Of a stretch of 64,000 bases of DNA, positions 16,495 through 24,101 are shown in pieces; the stretch's first letter is position 1, and each line of letters starts with the position of its first letter. Below the pieces are notes generated by a model. It did no database searches, had not been told where the DNA came from, and saw only the letters and a list, made by a program, of their open reading frames with translations. Both the position numbers and the translations under genes were made by a program. The stretch is from assembly GCF_030410395.1 (NCBI RefSeq), contig NZ_JAUHHF010000001.1:310001-374000 (forward strand), read 5' to 3'. This DNA is from Zwartia panacis. Lineage in GTDB: Bacteria; Pseudomonadota; Gammaproteobacteria; Burkholderiales; Burkholderiaceae_B.

Positions 16495-17393
16495 CACCTT
16501 CCCGATTTCCAGAAACATTGGCATTTTTGATGAGGAGAAGGGCTCTCAGCCGTCTGGGTACGATTGGTGCGTTGGCGCTTAGCCCACAATTGCATGCCGG
16601 ACATTCGAACGATAGAGTCCTCCGTATCGTCTGCGCTGGAGGGGCGTTAACCGAGATTATTTATGCGCTGAAAGCAGAACATTGTCTTGTTGGCGTGGAC
16701 GCAACGTCTACCTATCCTGTGGAGGCGCTATCCTTGCCGCAGATTGGTTATGCACGCAGCCTTTCAGCAGAGGGTGTGTTGGCGCTCAATCCAACGCATG
16801 TGTTTGCAACCGAAGAGGCAGGACCAACGTCTGTTTTGCGCCAGATCGCTTCTGCCGGTGTGTCTATCGAGCAAATGGACTCTGGATACCGATTTGAAGG
16901 TCTTATCGAACGTATTACGCGTATTGGAAAGTTGCTCAGTCGGGAGTCGCAGTCTAGCCTGGTGAGTCAGCATCTACAGCTTGAATGGGAGCGAGTTCTC
17001 GCATCGTTCGCCATGACTGAGTTGCCTCCTCCGAGAGCGATATTTCTCTTTGCTCATAGTACCAATCGCTTGCTGGCAGCAGGGACGCATACGGGAGCGC
17101 ATGCCATGATGACGTATACAGGTGCGATCAATGCCGTATCAGGATTTTCTGGGTACAAGCCTCTTACCCCAGAGTCACTGGTAGCCGCCCAACCAGAGGT
17201 GTTAATGCTCACGGAGCAAAGTGTGCGTGCCTTGGGTGGTCTTGCGAATGTTTTTAAACTTCCTGGCGTCAGTCAAACACCTGCAGGTCGAAATCGACGT
17301 ATCGCTTCAATGGATGCAAGTTTATTGCTTGGCTTTGGTCCGCGTCTACCTGCTGCAGTGCAGATGCTGCACTCAAAATTGATTGGATCATGA
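16491..17393 (+). CDS. hmuT: Heme ABC transporter substrate-binding protein, HmuT-like
   Basis: A 300-residue periplasmic heme-binding protein (helical-backbone class, BtuF-like fold). It starts with a signal sequence ending near LHAGHS, then RIVCAGGALTEIIYALKAEHCLVGVDATSTYP, and later MDSGYRFEGLIERITRIGKLL. A Tyr following MDSG is compatible with the axial heme ligand of HmuT/ShuT. The ATG at 16491 forms the ATGA overlap with hmuS; an ATG at 16482 is also possible. It hands heme to the permease encoded immediately downstream (ATGA overlap at 17390). Confidence 0.88.
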   Translation: MTPSRFPETLAFLMRRRALSRLGTIGALALSPQLHAGHSNDRVLRIVCAGGALTEIIYALKAEHCLVGVDATSTYPVEALSLPQIGYARSLSAEGVLALNPTHVFATEEAGPTSVLRQIASAGVSIEQMDSGYRFEGLIERITRIGKLLSRESQSSLVSQHLQLEWERVLASFAMTELPPPRAIFLFAHSTNRLLAAGTHTGAHAMMTYTGAINAVSGFSGYKPLTPESLVAAQPEVLMLTEQSVRALGGLANVFKLPGVSQTPAGRNRRIASMDASLLLGFGPRLPAAVQMLHSKLIGS

Positions 17394-18463
17394 GAACAAC
17401 CAACTCAAGGGTAGTCCACCCAAAGATCGTTCACTTAACGATCTCGTTTGCGGTAGTGTTGGTGAGTCTGTTGTTTGCATTACAAACCGGTGCCGTCAGC
17501 GTCGATTGGAACGATTGGCTCAACTTAAGGACGATTGCGTTTTCTTTTGTTGGTGGGGATCTTGCCCACGTTCTAATAGATGGAGATTCGTATGTACTCT
17601 GGTATCTGCGAATGCCACGTGTGTTGTTAGCCGTGCTGATAGGGGCTTGCCTGGGACTGTCAGGGGCACTTGTACAAGGTTTGTTTCGCAATCCCTTGTC
17701 AGATCCAAGTTTGCTGGGGGTGACAACGGGAGCTGCTTGTGCGGCTGCCATCACAATCGTTGTGTTCTCTGAACTCACTACTTCTGTATCTGCGAACGTT
17801 AGATTTTGGCTATTACCCATTGTTTCTTTTTCAGGCGCTTTTTTGACCTGCATGTTTTTAAATGTCAGTTCTAGATGGTTGACGCCAGGTTCTATCGCGG
17901 GGCTTCTATTGCTAGGGATTGCATTGAATGCTCTCGGAGTGGCCATTATTGGTTTGTGTACCTATCTTGCGACAGATGAACAATTGCGTAGCCTGTCTTT
18001 CTGGACACTTGGGTCATTGGCTGGCGCGAGTTGGACAATGGTTTTAGTAGCAGGGTTTTTACTTACTGGCGCTTTTCTTTGGGCCCGCTCATTGGCATAC
18101 CGTCTCAACGCGCTGAGCCTAGGTGATGTCACCGCCTCTCATCTGGGCGTGGTAGTGACGCGCTTGCGCTGGACTGTATCAGTTTTGGTCGCATTATTGG
18201 CGGGGCTGGCTGTTGCATTTTGTGGGGTGATTGGTTTCGTAGGTTTAATCGCGCCTCATCTGGCGCGTTCGCTTGTCGGATCCGATCAGCGTGCGCTTTT
18301 ACCCTTTTCGCTACTATTCGGATCGTTACTTATGCTAGCTGCAGATACGATGGCTCGAACGGTAGCGATACCCGCCGAGATACCTGTCGGAATTTTTACT
18401 GCACTGTTGGGTGGTCCGTTTCTAATGCTTCTATTGCGCACTAAGCGTCATCAAGTTGGGTGA
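17390..18463 (+). CDS. hmuU: Heme ABC transporter permease, HmuU-like
   Basis: A 357-residue FecCD/BtuC-family permease with about ten transmembrane helices. Diagnostic pieces are 'YLRMPRVLLAVLIGACLGLSGALVQGLFRNPLSDPSLLGVTTGAA' near residue 65-110, and 'GVIGFVGLIAPHLARSLVGSD' with 'GTALLGGPFFL'-type C-terminal GIFTALLGGPFLMLLL. It is coupled by ATGA to hmuT and by GTGA to hmuV, so HmuT-U-V form one importer moving heme from periplasm to cytoplasm. Confidence 0.92.
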   Translation: MRTTNSRVVHPKIVHLTISFAVVLVSLLFALQTGAVSVDWNDWLNLRTIAFSFVGGDLAHVLIDGDSYVLWYLRMPRVLLAVLIGACLGLSGALVQGLFRNPLSDPSLLGVTTGAACAAAITIVVFSELTTSVSANVRFWLLPIVSFSGAFLTCMFLNVSSRWLTPGSIAGLLLLGIALNALGVAIIGLCTYLATDEQLRSLSFWTLGSLAGASWTMVLVAGFLLTGAFLWARSLAYRLNALSLGDVTASHLGVVVTRLRWTVSVLVALLAGLAVAFCGVIGFVGLIAPHLARSLVGSDQRALLPFSLLFGSLLMLAADTMARTVAIPAEIPVGIFTALLGGPFLMLLLRTKRHQVG

Positions 18464-19248
18464 TTGCAATGCTAGTGATGGAAAATGTACATAAAAAATA
18501 TGGCCAGCATTCTTTTGGACCCTTCACGCTTCGAATTCGCAGTGGCGAGAGCATGGCGATCCTGGGACCTAACGGCGCTGGAAAATCAACACTTCTCAAG
18601 CTTCTTTCGGGTTCGACCTCGCCCACTTCAGGTCAGATCAGATTCAATGATCGTCCCTTAAGCGCCTGGGATCCTCATCAACTGAGTCAACATCGCGCAG
18701 TGTTGACTCAATTCCACGAGATGGCTTTTGCACTTTCAGTGCATGTCGTGATTGGTCTTGGACGTGTCTCCAGAGTGAGGAGCGCAAGTTGTGATCAGAT
18801 TGTTGCGCGAGCAGGTGAGATGCTGGGTGTGACACATCTGATGGCTCGGACAGTGGACACTCTGTCTGGAGGCGAGTTGGCTCGCGTGCATTTGGCACGC
18901 ATATTTGCCCAGCTCTGGGATGTCGAAGACGGGTATATTTTGATGGATGAACCGATTGCTGCAGTGGATCCCGGCTTGCAGGATCTTTTACTCGAGACAC
19001 TCATGAGGTTTGCAAGGATTCGCCGACATGCAGTGATTGCAGTGATGCATGATGTCAATCATGCTCTCAGATACTTTAGTCGCCTGACGCTCGTTCACCC
19101 TGGATCAGAACTTGAATGCGTCGAAAGTGGTGTGGATGCAAAACAGTCGCTAGAGCAGTTGTATGGTGTTCGTTTGGCATGTCTCACGGACGAGCAGGGT
19201 GATCTCGTCATGATGCCACTTCGAAATTTATCGAAAAACATTCCTTAA
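18460..19248 (+). CDS. hmuV: Heme ABC transporter ATP-binding protein, HmuV-like
   Basis: A 262-residue ABC ATPase. It has Walker A GPNGAGKST at about 36-44, signature TLSGGELARVHLARIFAQL, Walker B YILMDEPIAAVDP and the H-loop VMHDVNHALRYF. The phrase following LSGGE is characteristic of heme-importer ATPases. GTG at 18460 overlaps the hmuU stop (GTGA); ATG codons at 18469 and 18478 are alternatives. It is the last gene of the heme operon, and its last 21 bp overlap the 3' end of the convergent CigR-like gene. Confidence 0.88.
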   Translation: MIAMLVMENVHKKYGQHSFGPFTLRIRSGESMAILGPNGAGKSTLLKLLSGSTSPTSGQIRFNDRPLSAWDPHQLSQHRAVLTQFHEMAFALSVHVVIGLGRVSRVRSASCDQIVARAGEMLGVTHLMARTVDTLSGGELARVHLARIFAQLWDVEDGYILMDEPIAAVDPGLQDLLLETLMRFARIRRHAVIAVMHDVNHALRYFSRLTLVHPGSELECVESGVDAKQSLEQLYGVRLACLTDEQGDLVMMPLRNLSKNIP

Positions 19249-19710
19249 AATATCTGCCACAATCGCCGTTCCAATTGCGACTAAGATTAAATCAGACCCT
19301 GCGACTCGCCACTCATAACCTGGGTGGTATGGGAGTTGACCGAGCATGGCATTCGGGGGGTATTTTTTGGCGATACCAGGTGGAAGTGGTTTACCTCGAA
19401 CCAGATTTTTAGCGATTCCGGGAGGCAGTGGTGCATAGCCAACCATGCCGTAATTTGTAGCGAGGTTTTGAGCGGCTATCGCAGTGATGCCCGCTATGAC
19501 CAGACCCGTGGCAAGGTCAGAGGAGTTGTCCTGAGCATTACCCTGACTCTGCCCCTGGTCACTATTGCCTTTATTTCCATTATTGCCGTTGTTTCCCTGG
19601 CTTCCCTTGTTAGGGTTACCTTTGCCGGGGGGAGGGTCGGCCATTACGGGCTGGATCGCTACAATACTGCTCAGCAGTAAAGCGATCGAGATGCGTTGGA
19701 AGCTTTTCAT
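19228..19710 (-). CDS. CigR-family (RcnB-like) exported protein
   Basis: A 160-residue secreted or membrane-associated protein. It has a signal peptide (about 1-25, ending VMADPPP), then a low-complexity Asn/Gly/Lys/Gln-rich stretch (GNPNKGSQGNNGNNGNKGN), a hydrophobic helix (about 66-85), duplicated PLPPGIAKNL / PLPPGIAKKYPP motifs, a YEWRVAGSDLILVAIGTAIVADIL segment and a basic C-terminus. The doubled PPGIAK motif and final domain are those of the anti-virulence regulator CigR/RcnB-related family. Its function outside Salmonella is not known. It lies tail-to-tail with hmuV and, on the same strand as the nar genes, 144 bp after the small gene at 19855, so it probably has its own promoter. 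Confidence 0.75.
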   Translation of the reverse strand: MKSFQRISIALLLSSIVAIQPVMADPPPGKGNPNKGSQGNNGNNGNKGNSDQGQSQGNAQDNSSDLATGLVIAGITAIAAQNLATNYGMVGYAPLPPGIAKNLVRGKPLPPGIAKKYPPNAMLGQLPYHPGYEWRVAGSDLILVAIGTAIVADILRNVFR

Positions 19711-19854
19711 ATCACGGTCTCCCTGTCGATGTTCAAAGCATGAATATCAATACTTATTAAGCTCAGGGTACACCAGATGCTCAACTAAGTGGATGACCTT
19801 GGTCAGTATGAATATAGTTGTGCAGTTAGTTAGAAAAATGATTGATTGATGACA

Positions 19855-20265
19855 TTAATTTATTAACTTAACGGCATGACCCATGCGGTTGAAAGTAGCA
19901 AATTGGCTAATTTGTTCAATCTTAATAGACTCAACCATTATGCCAATTTTTTTGTCGATTTCTTGATCTAGGAGGTTTTGACCGGGCTTTGCACCCAATG
20001 CTCCTGCAAAGACAATGTCCCAGTCCTGAACAAACTCATTGGCTTCTTGGCATAATTCTGTGAATGATTTGATTTCGTCGGCTCGTTTGTCGACACAAGC
20101 AACAGGCATAAGCGCTCCGCCGTGACCGGCAGCGAAACCAGCGCGTTGTTCATCGCTGCAATCGTCCGGAATTTCAGCTTTAGTAAACACAAGCAAAAGC
20201 TGCTGTTGAGTACTTTGAGATTGAGCTGCGTTCAGCAAATCGTCAAATGAGGTGATTTCCATCAT
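19855..20265 (-). CDS. Conserved small protein of nar cluster, function unknown
   Basis: A 136-residue soluble protein without signal sequence or membrane segment. It starts MMEITSFDDLLNAAQ, contains LLLVFTKAEIPDDC, then GGALMPVACVDK, and 'DWDIVFAGALG'. Homologues next to betaproteobacterial nar genes are, to my memory, often labelled ribonucleotide reductase subunit alpha in databases. Nothing here resembles a reductase catalytic domain, so that label should not be trusted. It follows the parvulin gene by 15 bp at the end of the narGHJI operon, suggesting a role in nitrate respiration or in enzyme maturation (inference). Confidence 0.65.
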   Translation of the reverse strand: MMEITSFDDLLNAAQSQSTQQQLLLVFTKAEIPDDCSDEQRAGFAAGHGGALMPVACVDKRADEIKSFTELCQEANEFVQDWDIVFAGALGAKPGQNLLDQEIDKKIGIMVESIKIEQISQFATFNRMGHAVKLIN

Positions 20266-20280
20266 GCATGCCTTGTCATA

Positions 20281-21072
20281 TTAATTTTGAACGAGAGGTG
20301 TGTCGGCGCTTTCAAGTTCTATTCCTTCTATTTCAGACCCACCTACGAGTAGCATCATGAACTGACGTAATGCAGTCGCACGTGATTGCATGGAAAGATG
20401 CATCTCAATTTTATCCTTGACTTCGTCAAAACTCAGTTGAGTCCCTGTTCGTCTTTCTAATACTTCAATAATATGAAGTCCGTGTCGAGAGTGAATCAAT
20501 CTGGGATGAAGACCTTGACCCAGTTGAGCCTCGCCATCAAAAAAGAGCGCCCTTGCGAGCTCAGGCGCGCATTCATGGGGTTCCAACCAACCTAGTTGTC
20601 CACCCTCTCTTCCCGACGGACAGTTAGAGAGCTCTTTCGCTTTTTGATCAAATAAGCCAGCGCCCGCATTTTTATGCATGAGTTCAAGAAGAGCAGTTTC
20701 AGCATGTCCCGCCAATGCCTGAACAGGAACGCCTTCGGTTACGGCAAACAAAATATGTCGTAGATTGATCGCTTGTCCAACGACATATTTAGCTTTGTTG
20801 GCTTCGTAATACCTGGAACATTCGTTTAATTCAGGCTCAGGAGTGAGTACCTGTTTTTCAAGCATGTTTTCAATGATTACCTGCTCTTCCTCAGTTAGTG
20901 GGAGCCAACAGGATGTTTGACGAGGTGAAACAAGCTTCAGGCGGGCGGCCTCTTGACGCAACAGTTCAGCATAGGCACGTTCACGCAAATCATCGTCAGA
21001 GAGTTCTTCTCCGTCTTGAGCCAGTGAGATCCCATTCACTTTTGGGGATGAAACGATCAATGTTGCAGACAT
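20281..21072 (-). CDS. Parvulin-type peptidyl-prolyl isomerase of the nar operon
   Basis: A 263-residue cytoplasmic protein with a central PpiC/parvulin domain (about 112-220). Typical strands are seen: 'LRHILFAV' with the active-site His, 'LSNCPSGREGGQLGWLEP', and 'VHSRHGLHIIEVLERR'-like HSRHGLHIIEVLERRTG. The N-terminal half is helical (NifM-like arrangement). No signal peptide, which fits action on cytoplasmic NarGH rather than outer-membrane proteins. It lies 11 bp behind narI, and a parvulin at this position is a known feature of several betaproteobacterial narGHJI operons. It probably assists folding or maturation of the reductase. Confidence 0.85.
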   Translation of the reverse strand: MSATLIVSSPKVNGISLAQDGEELSDDDLRERAYAELLRQEAARLKLVSPRQTSCWLPLTEEEQVIIENMLEKQVLTPEPELNECSRYYEANKAKYVVGQAINLRHILFAVTEGVPVQALAGHAETALLELMHKNAGAGLFDQKAKELSNCPSGREGGQLGWLEPHECAPELARALFFDGEAQLGQGLHPRLIHSRHGLHIIEVLERRTGTQLSFDEVKDKIEMHLSMQSRATALRQFMMLLVGGSEIEGIELESADTPLVQN

Positions 21073-21083
21073 GGAAGTTTCTC

Positions 21084-21830
21084 CTAAGTCGAGCGAGTCG
21101 TTGAGTGCGTGGAAGATTGTGACTGACTCAAGGAGGTTTTTTTCAATCCGAGTCGTCTGCTGCGAACGAGTTGAGGAGGCCTAAAGACATAGGCGACTGT
21201 CGCAAAGCCACTCCAGACATGCACCAGCCTGGAAAATGGAAACAAGAGGAAAATTGTCATGCCTAATACAAGGTGGACTTTATAAGGCCAGTCAAGATTA
21301 ACAATGCCGCTTGCATCCGGTCTGAACGTCAGGATACGTTGAGCCCAGTCTGAAAGGGATAGCATGACAGAGCCATCTGAGTGACTGAGTGAAAACGGTA
21401 GGGTGACGAGTCCTATAACCAACTGGACCCACAAAATCAGCAAGATAAACAAGTCAGTACGATGGCTGGTGAGTCGGATTCGTGGATCGAACATCCGTCG
21501 ATGGAGTAAAAGACTCAGTCCGATAAAACAGATAAAGCCCGCAATTCCCCCTGCGTAGATTGCCAAGAGCTGTTTTTGAGCCGGAGTGATAAAAGGCTCG
21601 TAGATAAAATGGGGGGTGAGCAGCCCAACGGTGTGACCCACGAACAGGAACAAAATGCCTGCGTGAAACAGGTTGCTTCCCCAGCGCAATTGTTTTGCGC
21701 GCAAGATCTGAGATGAGTCACTTTTCCAGGTGTACTGATCGCGATCAAAACGCGCCAGACTGCCCATCAAAAAGACTGTCAGACAGATATATGGATAAAC
21801 ATTGAAGAGAAAGTTATGCAGCGTGCTCAT
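21084..21830 (-). CDS. narI: Respiratory nitrate reductase gamma subunit (cytochrome b) NarI
   Basis: A 248-residue membrane cytochrome b with five hydrophobic helices. The opening STLHNFLFNVYPYICLTVFL and 'RWGSNLFHAGILFLFVGHTVGLL' carry the first heme His ligands, and 'WPYKVHLVLGMTIFLLFPFSRLVHVWSG' carries the later ones. NarI oxidises quinol and passes electrons to NarH. Start at 21830 was chosen because it sits 2 nt after the narJ stop and gives the family N-terminus; the frame is open further upstream inside narJ. The C-terminus is a Ser/Thr-rich tail of about 25 residues beyond the last helix. Confidence 0.93.
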   Translation of the reverse strand: MSTLHNFLFNVYPYICLTVFLMGSLARFDRDQYTWKSDSSQILRAKQLRWGSNLFHAGILFLFVGHTVGLLTPHFIYEPFITPAQKQLLAIYAGGIAGFICFIGLSLLLHRRMFDPRIRLTSHRTDLFILLILWVQLVIGLVTLPFSLSHSDGSVMLSLSDWAQRILTFRPDASGIVNLDWPYKVHLVLGMTIFLLFPFSRLVHVWSGFATVAYVFRPPQLVRSRRLGLKKTSLSQSQSSTHSTTRST

Positions 21831-21832
21831 GC

Positions 21833-22540
21833 TTACGCTCCTTGATGATTCAACTTTGTTTCGGTCGCGGTACGTTTCACAATACGGATGAGTTGTGGTT
21901 GTCCGGGTTTGTTTTGACCTTCTGTCGAGCAACCTCCAAAGACTTCGGGCTCTTGCCAGCTTTCATCCATATCGGGATCTTGCTGGATGGTGACTCGTTC
22001 AGCCTTTTCACCTGAGAGTTCGATGATGGCAGCTAAAACGCTTGCATAGTCGCTTTCTCTTTCGAGGAGTGCCGTGAAAATCGCACGTGAGATGTGCGCG
22101 GTTTCGCTTAAAAACGCTCGAGCTTGAACAGCCGGTTGGGTCGATGCAAATTCCAGTAATACGGGCAAATAATCCGGTAACTCGTCAGGATCAAGATACA
22201 AACCCGCTTTTTCGTAAGTTTGTATCAGGTCAACCATGGCTGGGCCACGGTCTCTCGAATCGCCGTGCACATGCTCGAACATCAGTAACGAGGTTCTGCG
22301 ACCACGGTCAAAGATATCCACATACTCTGACTCGACTTCCAAGGTTGGACGTTTGGTTAGTTTGTGAATCATAATGACAAGTTCGTTGGTTCTGGACGGA
22401 CTCAGAGCGGACTCGTTTTCAAGCGCTTCGATCAGTTCTGGTCCATGCGCTCTGAAAGATGCGTCCGGGTAACGGAGCAAATAGGCGAGCGCCCGCAAAG
22501 TCAGGCTCGCGTTGACGGGAGGGGTGTCAAATAGGTTCAT
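21833..22540 (-). CDS. narJ: Nitrate reductase assembly chaperone NarJ
   Basis: A 235-residue soluble chaperone of the NarJ/TorD family. It opens with 'LRALAYLLRYPD' and contains the family signature 'DIFDRGRRTSLLMFEHVHGDSRDRGPAMVDL', followed by 'LPDYLPVLLEFAS'. It binds the NarG N-terminus and guards molybdenum cofactor insertion. Separated from narH by one nucleotide and from narI by two. The C-terminal 30 residues (GGCSTEGQNKPGQPQL...) are a charged tail of low conservation. Confidence 0.93.
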   Translation of the reverse strand: MNLFDTPPVNASLTLRALAYLLRYPDASFRAHGPELIEALENESALSPSRTNELVIMIHKLTKRPTLEVESEYVDIFDRGRRTSLLMFEHVHGDSRDRGPAMVDLIQTYEKAGLYLDPDELPDYLPVLLEFASTQPAVQARAFLSETAHISRAIFTALLERESDYASVLAAIIELSGEKAERVTIQQDPDMDESWQEPEVFGGCSTEGQNKPGQPQLIRIVKRTATETKLNHQGA

Positions 22541-22541
22541 C

Positions 22542-24074
22542 TCAGGCCTCTACCTTGATAGGGATCGTGCGTTTTTTCTCGCTACCAAACAAGCTTGTTT
22601 CGGAGACGCCCTCTGAACAGCCGTTTCCGAAACTAAATCCGCAACCACCCCGCACGTTGAACGTATTTTCGGCATATTCGCGATGTGTCGTCGGGATGAC
22701 AAAGCGATCTTCATAGTTGGCGATGGCCATGTAGCGGTACATCTCCTCGACTTCTTTCTGAGAGATCCCCACTTGCTTCAATACATTTGTATCGATGACT
22801 CCATCTACATGTTTTGCCCGTTGATACGTCCGCATTGCAAGCATTCTCTCGAGCGCGCGGACGACCGGGGCTGTATCGCCTGCGGTCAGCAGGTTGGCCA
22901 GATACTTCAGTGGGATGCGCAGTTGACTGACATCGGGGATCGCGCCTTTCGCTTCGACATGTCCGGCTTGTGCGGCTGCCGTGATGGGTGAAAGAGGAGG
23001 GACGTACCACACCATCGGCAAGGTGCGGTATTCGGGGTGCAGTGGAAGTGCGACTTTCCATTCAACCGCCATTTTGTAAACGGGACTTTGTCGTGCGGCA
23101 TTCATCCATGCGTCAGGAATCCCGTCCGCGCGTGCCTGTTCGATCACCTTAGGATCATTCGGATCTAAAAAGATATCGAGCTGAGCCTGATAGAGATCTT
23201 TTTCGTCCTTGACGCTGGCTGCCTCGGCGATTCGGTCGGCATCGTACAGCAATACGCCAAGATAACGGATACGGCCTACACAAGTTTCCGAGCACACAGT
23301 GGGCTGACCTGCTTCAATCCTGGGGTAGCAGAAAATGCATTTTTCAGCTTTTCCGCTTTTCCAGTTGTAGTAGATTTTTTTGTAAGGACATCCACTGACG
23401 CACATGCGCCAACCTCGGCATTTGTCCTGATCGATCAGGACGATTCCGTCTTCTTCGCGTTTGTAAATTGAACCAGATGGACAGGACGCCACACATGCGG
23501 GATTCAGGCAGTGTTCACACAGACGTGGCAAATACATCATGAAGGTATTTTCAAATTGCCCCATCATCTCTTTTTGAGCCGCTTCAAAACCCGCCAGATT
23601 GGCGTCTTTGCTTCGCTTGCTAAACTCGCCGCCCAGGATCTCTTCCCAGTTCGGTCCCCATTCGATTTTTTCCATTCTGAGGCCCGTGATGAGCGAGCGC
23701 GGACGCGCGGTCGGCGCATGCTTCATTTCGGGCGCACTTTGCAAGTGGTCGTAGTCGAAGGTGAATGGTTCGTAATAGTCGTCTATCTCGGGAAGGTGCG
23801 GATTGGCAAAGATTTTCATCAATAGTTGCCATTTTCCGCCTTGCTTGGGCGCAATGCTTCCGTTTGATTTTCGGACCCACCCACCTTTCCATTTTTCCTG
23901 GTTCTCCCACTCTTTGGGATAGCCGATACCTGGTTTAGTTTCGACGTTGTTAAACCAGGCGTATTCGACACCAGGTCGACTCGTCCAGACGTTCTTGCAA
24001 GTGACTGAACAAGTATGGCAACCAATGCATTTGTCCAGGTTGAGCACCATTCCGATCTGTGCGCGTACTTTCAT
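22542..24074 (-). CDS. narH: Respiratory nitrate reductase beta subunit NarH
   Basis: A 510-residue iron-sulfur subunit. Four cysteine clusters are seen: CIGCHTCSVTCKNVW at about 16-30, CEHCLNPACVASCPSG near 185, CRGWRMCVSGCPYKKIYYNW (Trp in place of the second Cys, making the [3Fe-4S] centre, as in known NarH) and CIFCYPRIEAG with CSETCVGRIRYLG. It shuttles electrons from NarI heme to NarG at the cytoplasmic face. An AGGAG site precedes the start. It lies 27 bp after narG. Confidence 0.95.
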   Translation of the reverse strand: MKVRAQIGMVLNLDKCIGCHTCSVTCKNVWTSRPGVEYAWFNNVETKPGIGYPKEWENQEKWKGGWVRKSNGSIAPKQGGKWQLLMKIFANPHLPEIDDYYEPFTFDYDHLQSAPEMKHAPTARPRSLITGLRMEKIEWGPNWEEILGGEFSKRSKDANLAGFEAAQKEMMGQFENTFMMYLPRLCEHCLNPACVASCPSGSIYKREEDGIVLIDQDKCRGWRMCVSGCPYKKIYYNWKSGKAEKCIFCYPRIEAGQPTVCSETCVGRIRYLGVLLYDADRIAEAASVKDEKDLYQAQLDIFLDPNDPKVIEQARADGIPDAWMNAARQSPVYKMAVEWKVALPLHPEYRTLPMVWYVPPLSPITAAAQAGHVEAKGAIPDVSQLRIPLKYLANLLTAGDTAPVVRALERMLAMRTYQRAKHVDGVIDTNVLKQVGISQKEVEEMYRYMAIANYEDRFVIPTTHREYAENTFNVRGGCGFSFGNGCSEGVSETSLFGSEKKRTIPIKVEA

Positions 24075-24101
24075 TTCTGACTCCTTTGATCTGGCGTGGG
24101 C

